Counted from the first letter of the stretch, positions 24,591 through 33,611 are shown. The stretch: 64,000 nt of DNA from Paenarthrobacter histidinolovorans (GCF_014647595.1 NZ_BMPM01000003.1:531738-595737), one strand, 5' to 3'. Notes: a model not told the origin generated them from the sequence alone. A program made the numbers and translations.

Positions 24591-25399
24591 GTGAGGTGGT
24601 CGAAGTCGCCGCTCGTCCAGGCTGCATGCCGCGCGGCGGAATTCCGCACAACGGTCTTCGCTGCCGACGGGATAACATTGTTGAAGTTGCCGTAAATCCG
24701 GTCAAAGGTCAGTTCGTCCAGTTGGGCTGCGATCCGCAACGACACGGCACCTGACAACGGGAGGTGGTTGGGGTAGCTCCGCATGAAGGAAACGGATCGG
24801 CGGTCCGGATTGGGAAATACGCTGTCGCCGGTCAGCAGGACGCCTCGGCCTTCTGCCCCGGCCGCCCAGTGGACCACGGCGCTGCCGGGAAAATGACCGC
24901 CGGTCTGATGCAGCGTCAGGCCGTCGGCAATCGTGGCCGTCCCGGACCAAAAGTTAACGGAGCCGTCCCGACGTCCCAGCCATTCCTTATCCGCATCCGC
25001 CACCAGTACCGGAATCCCGCCCAATTGTCGTGACCATTCCACTTGCACACCGTACATATGCGGATGACTCGCCGCGACGGCCAGGACCGGTCCCCGTTCA
25101 AGCACCGCCCCCACCATGTCCGCGTCCAAGTAACCGGGCGGATCCCACAACAGCGAACCCACGGGAGTCATGACAAGCTGCGCTGTCTGGCCGATTCCGA
25201 CCTTTGGTTGCGTTCTGATACCCATAAGCCCTGGTTCGTTGTCCACCAGGACTGTTTGCTGGCCGGCCGTGGCCAGATCCTCCAACGCAAGCCACTGCTG
25301 TCCGTCTTCGGGCACGTATTGCCGTTCGTCGGTGCAGATTGGGCAGAGATCGGGTACGGGTTCCTCGCGCTCGACGGCGCAGGCTGAACAGATCAGCAT
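24587..25399 (-). CDS. MBL-fold metallo-hydrolase with N-terminal zinc-ribbon
   Basis: Metallo-beta-lactamase-fold protein of 270 residues from ATG 25399 (AGGGA upstream). An ATG at 25546 would add a 49-residue leader without family character. The first 28 residues form a zinc ribbon (CSAC ... CPIC). The MBL core shows AASHPHMYGVQVEW, TGGHFPGSAVVHW and LLTGDSVF. The usual HxHxDH metal motif is replaced by SHPHMYG, so metal binding may be partial or altered. The role is unknown; proteins of this kind are often annotated as glyoxalase-like hydrolases without evidence. It is divergent from oleA across about 200 bases. Confidence 0.8.
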   Translation of the reverse strand: MLICSACAVEREEPVPDLCPICTDERQYVPEDGQQWLALEDLATAGQQTVLVDNEPGLMGIRTQPKVGIGQTAQLVMTPVGSLLWDPPGYLDADMVGAVLERGPVLAVAASHPHMYGVQVEWSRQLGGIPVLVADADKEWLGRRDGSVNFWSGTATIADGLTLHQTGGHFPGSAVVHWAAGAEGRGVLLTGDSVFPNPDRRSVSFMRSYPNHLPLSGAVSLRIAAQLDELTFDRIYGNFNNVIPSAAKTVVRNSAARHAAWTSGDFDHLT

Positions 25400-25599
25400 T
25401 GCTTGTTTTCCCTGGGCACCTGCCCAGACTATGCCAGCAGAAAGCCCCCTTGGAAGAGGAGCCGTGGGGATCGTCACGCCTGAAACCGGGGGCAAAATAT
25501 GCGCGAGGGCGTTTTCACCTGCATAGTTAATGTCTTGGGCTTGCATTGATGGGTACAGTCACCGCAAGAATGCAAGACGGAAACGAACAGGGGCTCGAC

Positions 25600-26622
25600 T
25601 TGGCAGGGAATGCAACCTTCCGGCACAGCAATACCGCATTGCTCTCGGTGAGCAGCGTCGAAGCTCCCAGAATTGTGAGTTCGACGGATTTCGACCACAG
25701 GTTGGCTGCCACGCTCAAACGGCTGAAGTTCCCGCCGAGATTGCTTGAGCGAGTGGCCGGCGTGACGCACCGCAGGTGGTGGGCTGCCGGTACGTCATTC
25801 GACGACGCCGCGGTGGACGCCGGCGCCAAGGCCTTGGCCGAGGCCGGCGTCGAAGCGTCAGAAGTCGGCCTGCTCATCAATACATCAGTGACAAGACGCA
25901 ACCTGGAGCCTTCGGTTGCCGTGAAAATCCATCACGAACTGGGCTTGCCGTCGTCAGCCATGAACTTTGATCTGGCCAACGCGTGCCTGGGTTTCGTGAA
26001 CGGCTTGATCCTTGCAGCCAACATGATCGATTCCGGCCAGATCAAATACGCGGTGATCGTCAATGGTGAAGATGCCCAGACTACGCAGGAAGCTACCTTG
26101 GCCCGCTTGCAGCGCCCTGAGACCACCCGGGACGACTTCAACCGGGAATTCGCCACCCTGACACTGGGATCCGGCGCCGCCGCTGCAGTCCTCGGGCCTG
26201 CCAGCGAGCACCCGGGGGCGCATCGGCTTGTGGGCGGCGTAATGCGCGCCGGTACGGAACACCACGAATTGTGTGTGGGCGGCATTGACGGCATGAGCAC
26301 CGATACGAAAGGGCTGCTGGACGGCGGCCTCCAGCTCGTGGTGGATGCCTGGCATGAGGCCATGCCCGACTGGGACTGGGCTGCCATGGACCGCTATGTC
26401 ACCCATCAGGTCAGTAATGCCTACACGCAGGCGATCATTAATGCCATCGATCTGGACCCGGACAAAGTTCCCATCACGTTCCCGCACTGGGGCAATGTCG
26501 GCCCGGCTTCCCTCCCCATGACGCTGGCTGCCGAGGCCCAGTCGTTGAATTCCGGTGACCGGATCTTGTGTATGGGTGTAGGTTCCGGCCTCAACGCAGG
26601 GATGGTGGAGATCGTTTGGTAG
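25600..26622 (+). CDS. oleA: OleA, head-to-head acyl-CoA condensing thiolase of olefin biosynthesis
   Basis: Performs non-decarboxylative Claisen condensation of two fatty acyl-CoAs to a 2-alkyl-3-ketoacid, the first step to long-chain olefins. The preferred start is TTG at 25600, with AGGGG six bases upstream. It gives 340 residues and begins LAGNATFRHSN, as in other OleA proteins; ATG codons at 25546 and 25570 lack ribosome sites. The thiolase-fold nucleophile Cys lies in FDLANACLGFVNG. The late Asn/His-type catalytic regions appear in VTHQVSNAYTQAI and FPHWGNVGPASLP. The end overlaps the oleBC start by 7 bases. With oleBC and oleD it makes a complete pathway. Confidence 0.93.
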   Translation: MAGNATFRHSNTALLSVSSVEAPRIVSSTDFDHRLAATLKRLKFPPRLLERVAGVTHRRWWAAGTSFDDAAVDAGAKALAEAGVEASEVGLLINTSVTRRNLEPSVAVKIHHELGLPSSAMNFDLANACLGFVNGLILAANMIDSGQIKYAVIVNGEDAQTTQEATLARLQRPETTRDDFNREFATLTLGSGAAAAVLGPASEHPGAHRLVGGVMRAGTEHHELCVGGIDGMSTDTKGLLDGGLQLVVDAWHEAMPDWDWAAMDRYVTHQVSNAYTQAIINAIDLDPDKVPITFPHWGNVGPASLPMTLAAEAQSLNSGDRILCMGVGSGLNAGMVEIVW

Positions 26623-29294
26623 CCTCCAGCTGGCCAGGCGTGGATCCTGAGTGGTCGCGTTCGATCAACGTCATCTCCACGTCGGCCGTGGACGCACCCG
26701 GCACAACACGGCGCTGGCATATTCTGGACAACGGTGCCCAACTTGCCAGGCGCGGGCTCACCCCGACAGGCACCCTGTTGTGCGTCCATGGAAACCCGAC
26801 GTGGTCCTATCTGTGGCGGACCCTTTTGTCTGCCGGATCCAAGGCCGCCCATCCGTGGCGAGTAGTGGCCGTTGACCAACTCGATATGGGGTACTCCGAG
26901 CGGACCGGCACCTTCCGGCGCTTGCAGGACCGGATCAATGACCTTGGCGACCTGAGCGATGCCTTGGACCTGCAAGGACCGGTGACCACGGTGGGGCACG
27001 ACTGGGGTGGCGTGATCAGCCTCGGCTGGGCGCTGGCCCACCAGGAGCAGCTGGCCGGTGTAGTCCTGACGAATACTGCGGTCCACCAGCCGCCCGGATC
27101 GTCCATCCCACCGGCACTTCAGCTCGCCTTGCACCCGGCGGTGCACCGTTGGGGTACCACGACGTCGGACGCTTTTCTTCGCGTCACCCATTCCCTCGCC
27201 CAACCACCGCTGCCCGCCGATGTCCGGAAGGCCTACATGGCGCCCTACCGCGGCGCGCAACGCCGGTCAGGGGTGGGGAACTTCGTAGCCGACATCCCGG
27301 TGGATGCAACGCATCCCAGCTACCCGGCGCTGCTGAGTGTCGCGGATGGCCTCCGCGGCCTGAAAGTCCCGGCCCTGATGATGTGGGGACCAAAGGATCC
27401 CATCTTTTCCGACCGGTACCTCAAGGACCTTATCGATCGGCTCCCGCATTCGGATGTGCACCGCTTTGAAGGTGCCGGCCACCTGGTGGCCGAGGACCGG
27501 GACATCGCGTCGCCGCTCTTTCAATGGCTCGCCGGGAATGAAGCAAGCCTTCCCAGCCCTGCACCCCTTCCCAGCCACAACCCACAGACTCCCGGCGGCA
27601 GCGGCACACGTCAGTTCCGTCCGTTCTGGGATTCTGTTGAAGTGCTGGCAACGGGTGCGGCCGGTGGGGAAACGGCTGTTGCCGAAATGGGACCGGACGG
27701 CACGGTCAGCCGCTCGCTGAGCTGGCATCAGCTGCACCGGAACATCCTGGATCTCGAGGCCGGGCTGCGGGACTTGGGCGTTGGCAAGGGAAGCCGCGTG
27801 AGCCTGATGGTTCCTCCCGGCGTGGATCTCACGGTCACCCTGTACGCCTGTTTGCGCCTGGGTGCCGTGGTGGTGGTTGCTGATGCGGGGCTCGGAACGA
27901 AAGGCCTGAGCCGGGCCGTGAAGGGAGCGACCGCCGACTTCATCATTGGCATCGACAAGGCCCTGCTCGCGGCGTCGTTGCTCGGGTGGCCCGGGCGGCG
28001 GATCAGCGTGCGCGATCTGCCGGCCATTCGCCGTCGGATGCTTGGGGTGGAGAACTCGCTGGACGCCTTGACGCGACGAGGCTCCGCACAACCGACGGCG
28101 GTTCCTTCGGACGCAAGCGATCCGGACGCACCGGCCGCAGTGCTTTTTACCTCCGGTTCCACAGGCCCCGCGAAAGGGGTTCTCTACACGCACCGCCAGT
28201 TGACGGCGATGCGGGATACCGTGGCCGGGACATTCGGTATCAAGGAAGGTTCCCGGCTGGTTGCGGGGTTCGCGCCGTTTGCCTTGTTGGGGCCGGCCCT
28301 TGGCGCGGTTTCGGTGACTCCGGATATGGACGTGACGGCTCCCCGCACTCTGACGGCGCAGGCCCTGGCTGACGCTGTGACCGCCATCGAGGCTACGGTG
28401 GTCTTCGCCGCGCCCGCAGCGTTGCACAATGTCGTGGCCACCGGGCATGCCCTGGACGAAACGGGGCGTGCTGCGTTGAGCCGTGTCAGCCTGCTCCTGT
28501 CCGCAGGGGCTCCAGTACCTGAACCATTGCTCGCCAAGGTCCGGACGTTGCTGCCGGGAGCGTCGTTGCATACCCCCTATGGCATGACGGAGGCACTCCC
28601 TGTAACCGACATCAGCCTTGAGGAAATCCAGGAAGCAGAAGCGGAAGCGGCGTCCGGGTCAGTCCCCGGTGCCGGGAACGGCGTGTGCGTCGGAACGCCC
28701 GTGCAGGGTGCCCGCCTGGCAATCATTCCCTTGGAGGCGGACGGTAGGGCGTCAGGGTCCAGCCCCGTAACGTCGCACGGAATAACCGGCGAAATCCTGG
28801 TGAGCGCGCCGCACGTCAAGGACTCCTACGACAGGCTCTGGCTTACCCAGCAAGAGAGCGTCAACCCTGCTGGATGGCACCGCACCGGTGATGTGGGACA
28901 TTTCGACGCCGTCGGGCGGCTCTGGGTGGAAGGCCGCCTCGCCCACGTCGTGACCGCGCCCGGCGCTGTTGTGACCCCGGTGGGCGCTGAACAGGCCATC
29001 GAACGCCTGGATAGCGTCCGCCTGGCCGCGATCGTTGGCGTGGGGCCGACCGGCACCCAGGCTGTTGCCGCCGTCGTCGAAACTGTCCCGCCTGTCCGGA
29101 CAGCGGGCCCGGCCACGCCGCAGCTCGCAGGCCACGTCAGGCGCGCTGCGCTTGACGCAGGCGTCCAGGTGTCAGCTGTGCTGGCGGTTCCTGCACAGCC
29201 GACCGATGTCCGGCACAACGCGAAGATTGACAGAGCCCGCTTGGCCCGCTGGGCTGCGCGCGTCCTGGCCGGCGGCCGTCCGGGAACGCCATGA
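26616..29294 (+). CDS. oleBC: OleBC fusion: beta-lactone decarboxylase (OleB) and beta-lactone synthetase (OleC)
   Basis: Two olefin-pathway enzymes in one chain of about 893 residues. The likely start is TTG 26616, with GGAG five bases upstream and overlapping the oleA stop. The N-terminal alpha/beta-hydrolase of the haloalkane-dehalogenase type (about 20-310) has VHGNPTWSYLW, nucleophile Asp129 in VGHDWGG and the catalytic His in GAGHLVAED. After a linker comes an ANL-type adenylating domain (about 330-890) with LFTSGSTGPAKGV near 510, PYGMTEALP and WHRTGDVGHFD. OleC turns the 2-alkyl-3-hydroxyacid into a cis-beta-lactone using ATP, and OleB decarboxylates it to the cis-olefin. Fusion of B and C is known in actinobacteria such as Micrococcus. 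Confidence 0.93.
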   Translation: MVASSWPGVDPEWSRSINVISTSAVDAPGTTRRWHILDNGAQLARRGLTPTGTLLCVHGNPTWSYLWRTLLSAGSKAAHPWRVVAVDQLDMGYSERTGTFRRLQDRINDLGDLSDALDLQGPVTTVGHDWGGVISLGWALAHQEQLAGVVLTNTAVHQPPGSSIPPALQLALHPAVHRWGTTTSDAFLRVTHSLAQPPLPADVRKAYMAPYRGAQRRSGVGNFVADIPVDATHPSYPALLSVADGLRGLKVPALMMWGPKDPIFSDRYLKDLIDRLPHSDVHRFEGAGHLVAEDRDIASPLFQWLAGNEASLPSPAPLPSHNPQTPGGSGTRQFRPFWDSVEVLATGAAGGETAVAEMGPDGTVSRSLSWHQLHRNILDLEAGLRDLGVGKGSRVSLMVPPGVDLTVTLYACLRLGAVVVVADAGLGTKGLSRAVKGATADFIIGIDKALLAASLLGWPGRRISVRDLPAIRRRMLGVENSLDALTRRGSAQPTAVPSDASDPDAPAAVLFTSGSTGPAKGVLYTHRQLTAMRDTVAGTFGIKEGSRLVAGFAPFALLGPALGAVSVTPDMDVTAPRTLTAQALADAVTAIEATVVFAAPAALHNVVATGHALDETGRAALSRVSLLLSAGAPVPEPLLAKVRTLLPGASLHTPYGMTEALPVTDISLEEIQEAEAEAASGSVPGAGNGVCVGTPVQGARLAIIPLEADGRASGSSPVTSHGITGEILVSAPHVKDSYDRLWLTQQESVNPAGWHRTGDVGHFDAVGRLWVEGRLAHVVTAPGAVVTPVGAEQAIERLDSVRLAAIVGVGPTGTQAVAAVVETVPPVRTAGPATPQLAGHVRRAALDAGVQVSAVLAVPAQPTDVRHNAKIDRARLARWAARVLAGGRPGTP

Positions 29295-30316
29295 GAATCC
29301 TTGTCACCGGTGCCAGTGGGCTGCTCGGGAGCGAGGTAGCCCGCCTGCTGGTCCGTCAGGGCCATGACGTTGCCACCTTCCAGAGGCGGCCTTCCGGAGT
29401 CGCCGGCGCTACGGACATTTGCGGATCCGTAACGGACCAGGCCGCGGTCCTGCGCGCTGTGGAAGGCGCGCAAGGAATCATCCATTTGGCGGCGAAGGTT
29501 TCCTTCGCCGGCCGTGCCGAAGATTTCCACGCCATCAACGTGGCAGGAACCCGACGTCTGCTTGACACCGCACGGGCGGCCGGGGTGCGGGACGTCGTGT
29601 TCGTTTCTTCTCCATCGGTTGCCAACTCCGGACAGGCCATCGCCGGTCTCGGTGCGGAACCAGCCGACCCACAGCGCGCCCACGGTCACTACTCGCGCAC
29701 CAAGGCCGAAGCGGAGCTGCTTGCCCTTGCAGCCGATTCCCCGGACTTCCGCGTTGCTGCTGTGCGACCACACATTGTGTGGGGTCCCGGCGATACCCAG
29801 CTGGTGGAGCGCGTCCTCGCGCGGGCAAAAAGCAATCGTTTGCCCCTCCTGGATGCCGGTGCGGCCCTCATCGACACTACCTACGTGGACAACGCGGCGT
29901 CCGCGATTGTGGCCGCCCTGCACCGGATGGATGACGTTCACGGCAGGGCACTGGTGGTCAGCAACGGTGAGCCGCGACCCATCGGTGAGCTGTTGGCAGG
30001 CATCTGTGCTGCAGGCGGCGTGCAGGCTCCGTCGTGGACAGTGCCGGGAGCTGTAGCGAGGGCGGCAGGAGTTGTCGTTGAGAAGCTGTGGACGTGGTCG
30101 GCCCGCGAGGAGGAACCTCCCATGACGGGATTCCTTGCCGAGCAGCTTTCGACAGCGCACTGGTTCGACCAGCGCGAGACCCGCCGGCTCCTCAACTGGA
30201 CACCGGCAGTGACCCTCGATGAGGGATTGGCCAGGCTCGCCGTGTACTACGGGCAGGTCATGGACGGTAACACCGGAGCGCGTGCGGACCACAAAGGTTC
30301 GGAGCCACCGGGATGA
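29291..30316 (+). CDS. oleD: OleD, NADPH-dependent 2-alkyl-3-ketoacid reductase
   Basis: Extended short-chain dehydrogenase of 341 residues that reduces the OleA product to the 2-alkyl-3-hydroxyacid used by OleC. The Rossmann motif GASGLLGSEVA is at the N-terminus. The catalytic YxxxK is visible in HYSRTKAEAELL, and VVFVSSPSV gives the active-site Ser region. PHIVWGPGD and LIDTTYVDNAASAIV are typical of the 3-beta-HSD/OleD branch. The ATG overlaps the oleBC stop by 4 bases, so the three genes are coupled. A convergent antiporter gene follows after 13 bases. Confidence 0.93.
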   Translation: MRILVTGASGLLGSEVARLLVRQGHDVATFQRRPSGVAGATDICGSVTDQAAVLRAVEGAQGIIHLAAKVSFAGRAEDFHAINVAGTRRLLDTARAAGVRDVVFVSSPSVANSGQAIAGLGAEPADPQRAHGHYSRTKAEAELLALAADSPDFRVAAVRPHIVWGPGDTQLVERVLARAKSNRLPLLDAGAALIDTTYVDNAASAIVAALHRMDDVHGRALVVSNGEPRPIGELLAGICAAGGVQAPSWTVPGAVARAAGVVVEKLWTWSAREEEPPMTGFLAEQLSTAHWFDQRETRRLLNWTPAVTLDEGLARLAVYYGQVMDGNTGARADHKGSEPPG

Positions 30317-30329
30317 ATCAGCGCGACAG

Positions 30330-31532
30330 TCAGGGTATTTCATTCTCCGACGCCGGCTGTGGCGACGCAGTGCCCTGAAGCCGGCGAAGGGCCAGCAACG
30401 GAAACAGTAGCACGGACAGCATTCCTGCGCCGACCAGGGCCGATGCGATGCCGCTGGAGATCAGATCATGGTCCCTGCCGATGGACGTGACAGCCACGAT
30501 GACCGGCAAACCCGTGGCGCCAAAAAGAACTATCGCGCGCTTCGCGGCGGACGTTGAGCCCACCGGCGCTGCCAGGACGGAGGGCAATCCCCGGACCAGG
30601 AGGAGTAAGCCCAGGAACAAGGGAACCATGGCCAAAGCCAACGGGCTCGACGTCAAGGAAGCCAGCTCGAAGTCAATGCCCGTGTCGATAAAGAAGACCG
30701 GCACCAGGAACCCGAAAGCGATCGCGTCCACTTTTCTTTCGATGACAGTCCGCTCCGCCTCCGGCGCCCGGGCGATGGCAACTTTCCAGAGCAGCCCTGC
30801 CGCGAAAGCGCCCAACAGCATGTCCAGGCCCAGCAAGGTACTCAGTACTACCAGCAGGCTGAGGATGAGCATGATGGACCTGATGGCGAACTGCCCACTG
30901 GTGTGGAGGGTCCGGGTGATGTGCGAATGAAACAGGACATGCTGCGAGCGTGAAGCGAGGAAGATCGCCGCTGTCGTCAGGAGAACGAATCCAAGAAGTA
31001 CTGCCGATGCCGCCCCCAGTTGCCTGCCGCTGAAGAACAGCGAGATGGCGATCAAGGGGCCAAACTCGCCCACTGCCCCCAAAGCCGTCACCGCGATGCC
31101 GGTCGGCGTCTTCGCTTGGCCGGCGTCCCGCAGGATGGGCAGCAGGGTGCCAAGTGCGGTGGAACAAAGCGCGACGCCGATGATCACCGAGGGCTCGGCT
31201 GCGGACGTCAATGCCAACCCGGCGGCCATACCTGCCGCCAGGGAGATGACCCAGCCGGCGGAAGCGCGGCGAAGGGGCCGGCCGCGGATTGCCCTGAAGT
31301 CGATCTCGTTGCCGGCCACGAAGAACAGCATGGCCAGCCCGAAATCGGCCAGGGTATCTGTGAACTGGGTGGACTGGACCCAGCCCAGGACACTGGGCCC
31401 CAGGACCATGCCAAGGACAATCTCGAACACTACGATGGGCACCTTCACTGCCCGCTCCACGAAGCGTGCGGCGAGGGGTGCCGCGACGGCCATGGCCGCG
31501 ATGAGCACCAGAGACACGGACAGGCTTTGCAT
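30330..31532 (-). CDS. Cation:proton antiporter, CPA2 (KefB/NhaS-like) family
   Basis: Inner-membrane Na+/H+ or K+/H+ exchanger of 400 residues from ATG 31532, preceded by GGAGGG at good spacing. About eleven to twelve hydrophobic segments are evident. Conserved stretches include VKVPIVVFEIVLGMVLGPSV in helix 2, LAMLFFVAGNEIDF and GFLVPVFFIDTGIDF; the latter two hold the acidic residues thought to bind cations. There is no C-terminal TrkA-N domain, so it is a short, unregulated form. It is convergent with oleD and upstream of no obvious partner. The ion specificity is unknown. Confidence 0.88.
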   Translation of the reverse strand: MQSLSVSLVLIAAMAVAAPLAARFVERAVKVPIVVFEIVLGMVLGPSVLGWVQSTQFTDTLADFGLAMLFFVAGNEIDFRAIRGRPLRRASAGWVISLAAGMAAGLALTSAAEPSVIIGVALCSTALGTLLPILRDAGQAKTPTGIAVTALGAVGEFGPLIAISLFFSGRQLGAASAVLLGFVLLTTAAIFLASRSQHVLFHSHITRTLHTSGQFAIRSIMLILSLLVVLSTLLGLDMLLGAFAAGLLWKVAIARAPEAERTVIERKVDAIAFGFLVPVFFIDTGIDFELASLTSSPLALAMVPLFLGLLLLVRGLPSVLAAPVGSTSAAKRAIVLFGATGLPVIVAVTSIGRDHDLISSGIASALVGAGMLSVLLFPLLALRRLQGTASPQPASENEIP

Positions 31533-31609
31533 CACAGGTCCCTCCGGTATCCGGACCGCTTCGGGTGGCGACGGCGCATGGCTCTACTCCCAGCGTGGGA
31601 CGTGGCGCG

Positions 31610-32848
31610 TCAGGGCCGTCCGGGCCATTCCCGGCCGGCCCACGGGTCATAGTTGGATATGAGCTCCTCCTGCCGGGGCCGCTCCGGTTCCGGAACGTGC
31701 TGCAGGTTGACCCTGACCCGGTACCAAAGGGAGCTGGATCCCCGCATTCCGTCGATCAGGACGTCAGCCGGATGCAGTTTGGGGACGACGCCTCGGTGAA
31801 GGTCCTTCCATTGCTCAAGGGCATTGAGTGCCTCGGGCTTGGTTTTGGTCCGTGCCACCTCGATAAGGGGCATGGTGGAAGTCCGCCGGCCGGAGCCATC
31901 ACCTGCGCGCGGTGCCTTCTCAGCCGGTCCGAGTTCAGCGGCCAAGGCAAGCAGTCCGTCCAGGGAGCCGGACGCATCATCGATTCCGGAATGCGGATCA
32001 CCGATGGCGGCAAATCGCTCCGGAACAGTTCGCACCGTGAACTGTTCAGGACGCGCGGAACGGACTTCATCCCAGGTCAGTGGCATGGACACCCGGGCGT
32101 CGGGCCGTGACCGGATGGAGTACGCGGACGCCACTGTACGGTCCTTGGCGTTCTGGTTGAAGTCCACGAACACGCTTTCGCCCCGTTCTTCCTTCCACCA
32201 TCTTGCAGTGGCCAGCCCCGGAGCCCGGTTCTCCACCTCGCGGGCAAGGGTCTCAGCGGCCAACCGCACCTCCCGGTATGTCCACCGGGGTGCAATCCGG
32301 ACCAGGATGTGAAGTCCTCGTGAACCGCTTGTCTTCGGCCAGCCAACCAGCCCGACGTCTCCGAGGACTTCCCGCGCAACGTATGCGGTGTCCACGATCT
32401 GGGACCAGTCCACTCCTGGCATGGGGTCCAGGTCGACACGGAGTTCGTCGGGGTGTTCCAGGTCTTCTGCCCTGACCGGGTGCGGGTTGAGGTCCAGGCA
32501 CCCCAGGTTGACCACCCACGCCAGGCCTGCAGCGTCGCGGATGACAGTCTCCTCCGCTGAGGTCCCGGAGGAATAGTGGAGCGTTGCCGTGTCGATGAAA
32601 CCGGGGTGGTTCTCCGGTACGCGTTTTTGGAAGAAGGGCTCAGCATCAATGCCCTTCGGGAAGCGCTTCAACACCATGGGCCTGCCGCCGGCTCCGCGGA
32701 GGGCGCCTTCGGCCACGTCCAGGTAGTAGCGGACCAGATCGAGCTTGCTCAACCCTGGCCCGGGAAAGACCACTTTGTCCGGGTTGGAGATGCGGACCTC
32801 GGCACCGCCAATGTCGAGTATCTCCGCCGGTGTCTTGGAGGGGCTCAT
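31610..32848 (-). CDS. LigD-type polymerase/primase domain protein (stand-alone PolDom)
   Basis: Archaeo-eukaryotic primase-like polymerase used in non-homologous end joining, 412 residues. IRISNPDKVVFP-like and KRFPKGIDAEPFFQKRVP start the domain. The catalytic carboxylates are D139 and D141 in VDLDPMPG, and SGSRGLHILVR (174 onward) is the nucleotide-binding signature. The C-terminal part (about 320-412) is the accessory region often seen in actinobacterial stand-alone PolDoms (KTKPEALNALEQWKDLHRG). No ligase domain, phosphoesterase domain or Ku gene is nearby, so its partners are encoded elsewhere. Loosely it may be called ligD-like. Confidence 0.9.
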   Translation of the reverse strand: MSPSKTPAEILDIGGAEVRISNPDKVVFPGPGLSKLDLVRYYLDVAEGALRGAGGRPMVLKRFPKGIDAEPFFQKRVPENHPGFIDTATLHYSSGTSAEETVIRDAAGLAWVVNLGCLDLNPHPVRAEDLEHPDELRVDLDPMPGVDWSQIVDTAYVAREVLGDVGLVGWPKTSGSRGLHILVRIAPRWTYREVRLAAETLAREVENRAPGLATARWWKEERGESVFVDFNQNAKDRTVASAYSIRSRPDARVSMPLTWDEVRSARPEQFTVRTVPERFAAIGDPHSGIDDASGSLDGLLALAAELGPAEKAPRAGDGSGRRTSTMPLIEVARTKTKPEALNALEQWKDLHRGVVPKLHPADVLIDGMRGSSSLWYRVRVNLQHVPEPERPRQEELISNYDPWAGREWPGRP

Positions 32849-32998
32849 GCGGTCACGCTAGCAATGAACACTGGATCCAACCAGAGCACGGGGGCAAAAA
32901 TTGGAACCTTGGGCTCCTGCCGTGCGGGGATAATCCGCGGACTGGCTTTAAAAATATAAGTAGGTATGGTGTTGGCATAGGCAAACAAGGAGTTGGAA

Positions 32999-33133
32999 AT
33001 GTCAGGTAAATCGCCTAATGGTGCAAAATCAAAAAAGTCAGGCAAGACCATTCTGGAAAAGCGGGCCGAAAAGCGGGCAAAGGCTGAAACAAGCGATACC
33101 GTTTTTTCGAAGCCACGGAAAAACCAGCGTTAG
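32999..33133 (+). CDS. Small basic protein of 44 residues
   Basis: A short gene with AAGGAG eight bases before ATG 32999. It encodes MSGKSPNGAKSKKSGKTILE and then a lysine/arginine-rich helix (KRAEKRAKAE) ending KPRKNQR. A perfect 13-base hairpin terminator begins six bases after the stop, so the gene has its own complete unit. I recall near-identical small basic proteins in other Arthrobacter-like genomes but know no function. It is strongly cationic and could bind nucleic acid, ribosomes or phosphate-rich polymers. Its AT content is higher than that of its neighbours. Confidence 0.8.
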   Translation: MSGKSPNGAKSKKSGKTILEKRAEKRAKAETSDTVFSKPRKNQR

Positions 33134-33139
33134 GCCGCG

Positions 33140-33171
33140 CCAAGGCCCCCACGGTGTGGTGGGGGCCTTGG
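33140..33171 (+). terminator. Terminator of the small basic protein gene
   Basis: Perfect 13-base inverted repeat (CCAAGGCCCCCAC / GTGGGGGCCTTGG) with loop GGTGTG, six bases after the stop codon at 33133. Confidence 0.85.
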
Positions 33172-33248
33172 CAGCCGTCAAGAGGCCCGATCGCTGGATG
33201 GGACTCAAAGACCGCAGTTATTGAGGCTGGGAATTGAGTGTTGGAGAA

Positions 33249-33611
33249 ATGGAAAACCAGGTTATGCGAAAAACAGTTGCCTTGATTGTCCCTGCCCGCC
33301 TGGGTGAGCGGGTTCGCCTGGAGGAAATCGGACAAATGCTGGAGGTGCGCCAGTTGCTCGTGGAGGGAAATGTGGAAGCCATAAACGGGAAAGGATGGCA
33401 TGTCCTTCTGAATGACCAAGCGATTCATGTTCCTTTGCCCTTGAACCCACGGGCGGAGGTCCTGATCCGTGAAGCGGGAACCGCCGTGGAAGACTCCGTC
33501 AGTGGCAACGCCGTGTTCCTCGGACACGGAAACGGGGGCTTGGAGGAAGACGTCCCCGACTCCCTCGTCGGCCTGGCGGAGCGCCTGTTCGAGGTGCGAC
33601 TGGCGGCGTAG
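33249..33611 (+). CDS. DUF3846-like protein
   Basis: Small soluble protein of 120 residues. Start chosen at ATG 33249 with GGAG close by; a TTG at 33234 or ATG at 33264 are possible. The stretch MLEVRQLLVEGNVEAINGKG, then WHVLLNDQ, LPLNPRAEVL and GNAVFLGHG follows the layout of DUF3846 (a short N-terminal strand, VGG-EA, ND, LP-N, GT-F). The family has no known function. It lies between the small basic protein and poxB, each separated by about 90-115 bases. The call is by pattern only. Confidence 0.55.
   Translation: MENQVMRKTVALIVPARLGERVRLEEIGQMLEVRQLLVEGNVEAINGKGWHVLLNDQAIHVPLPLNPRAEVLIREAGTAVEDSVSGNAVFLGHGNGGLEEDVPDSLVGLAERLFEVRLAA

Noticed and set aside
27267..30343. Long minus-strand frames opposite oleBC and oleD
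   Set aside because: Arginine/glutamine-rich shadow frames; the plus-strand genes are complete and overlap each other correctly.
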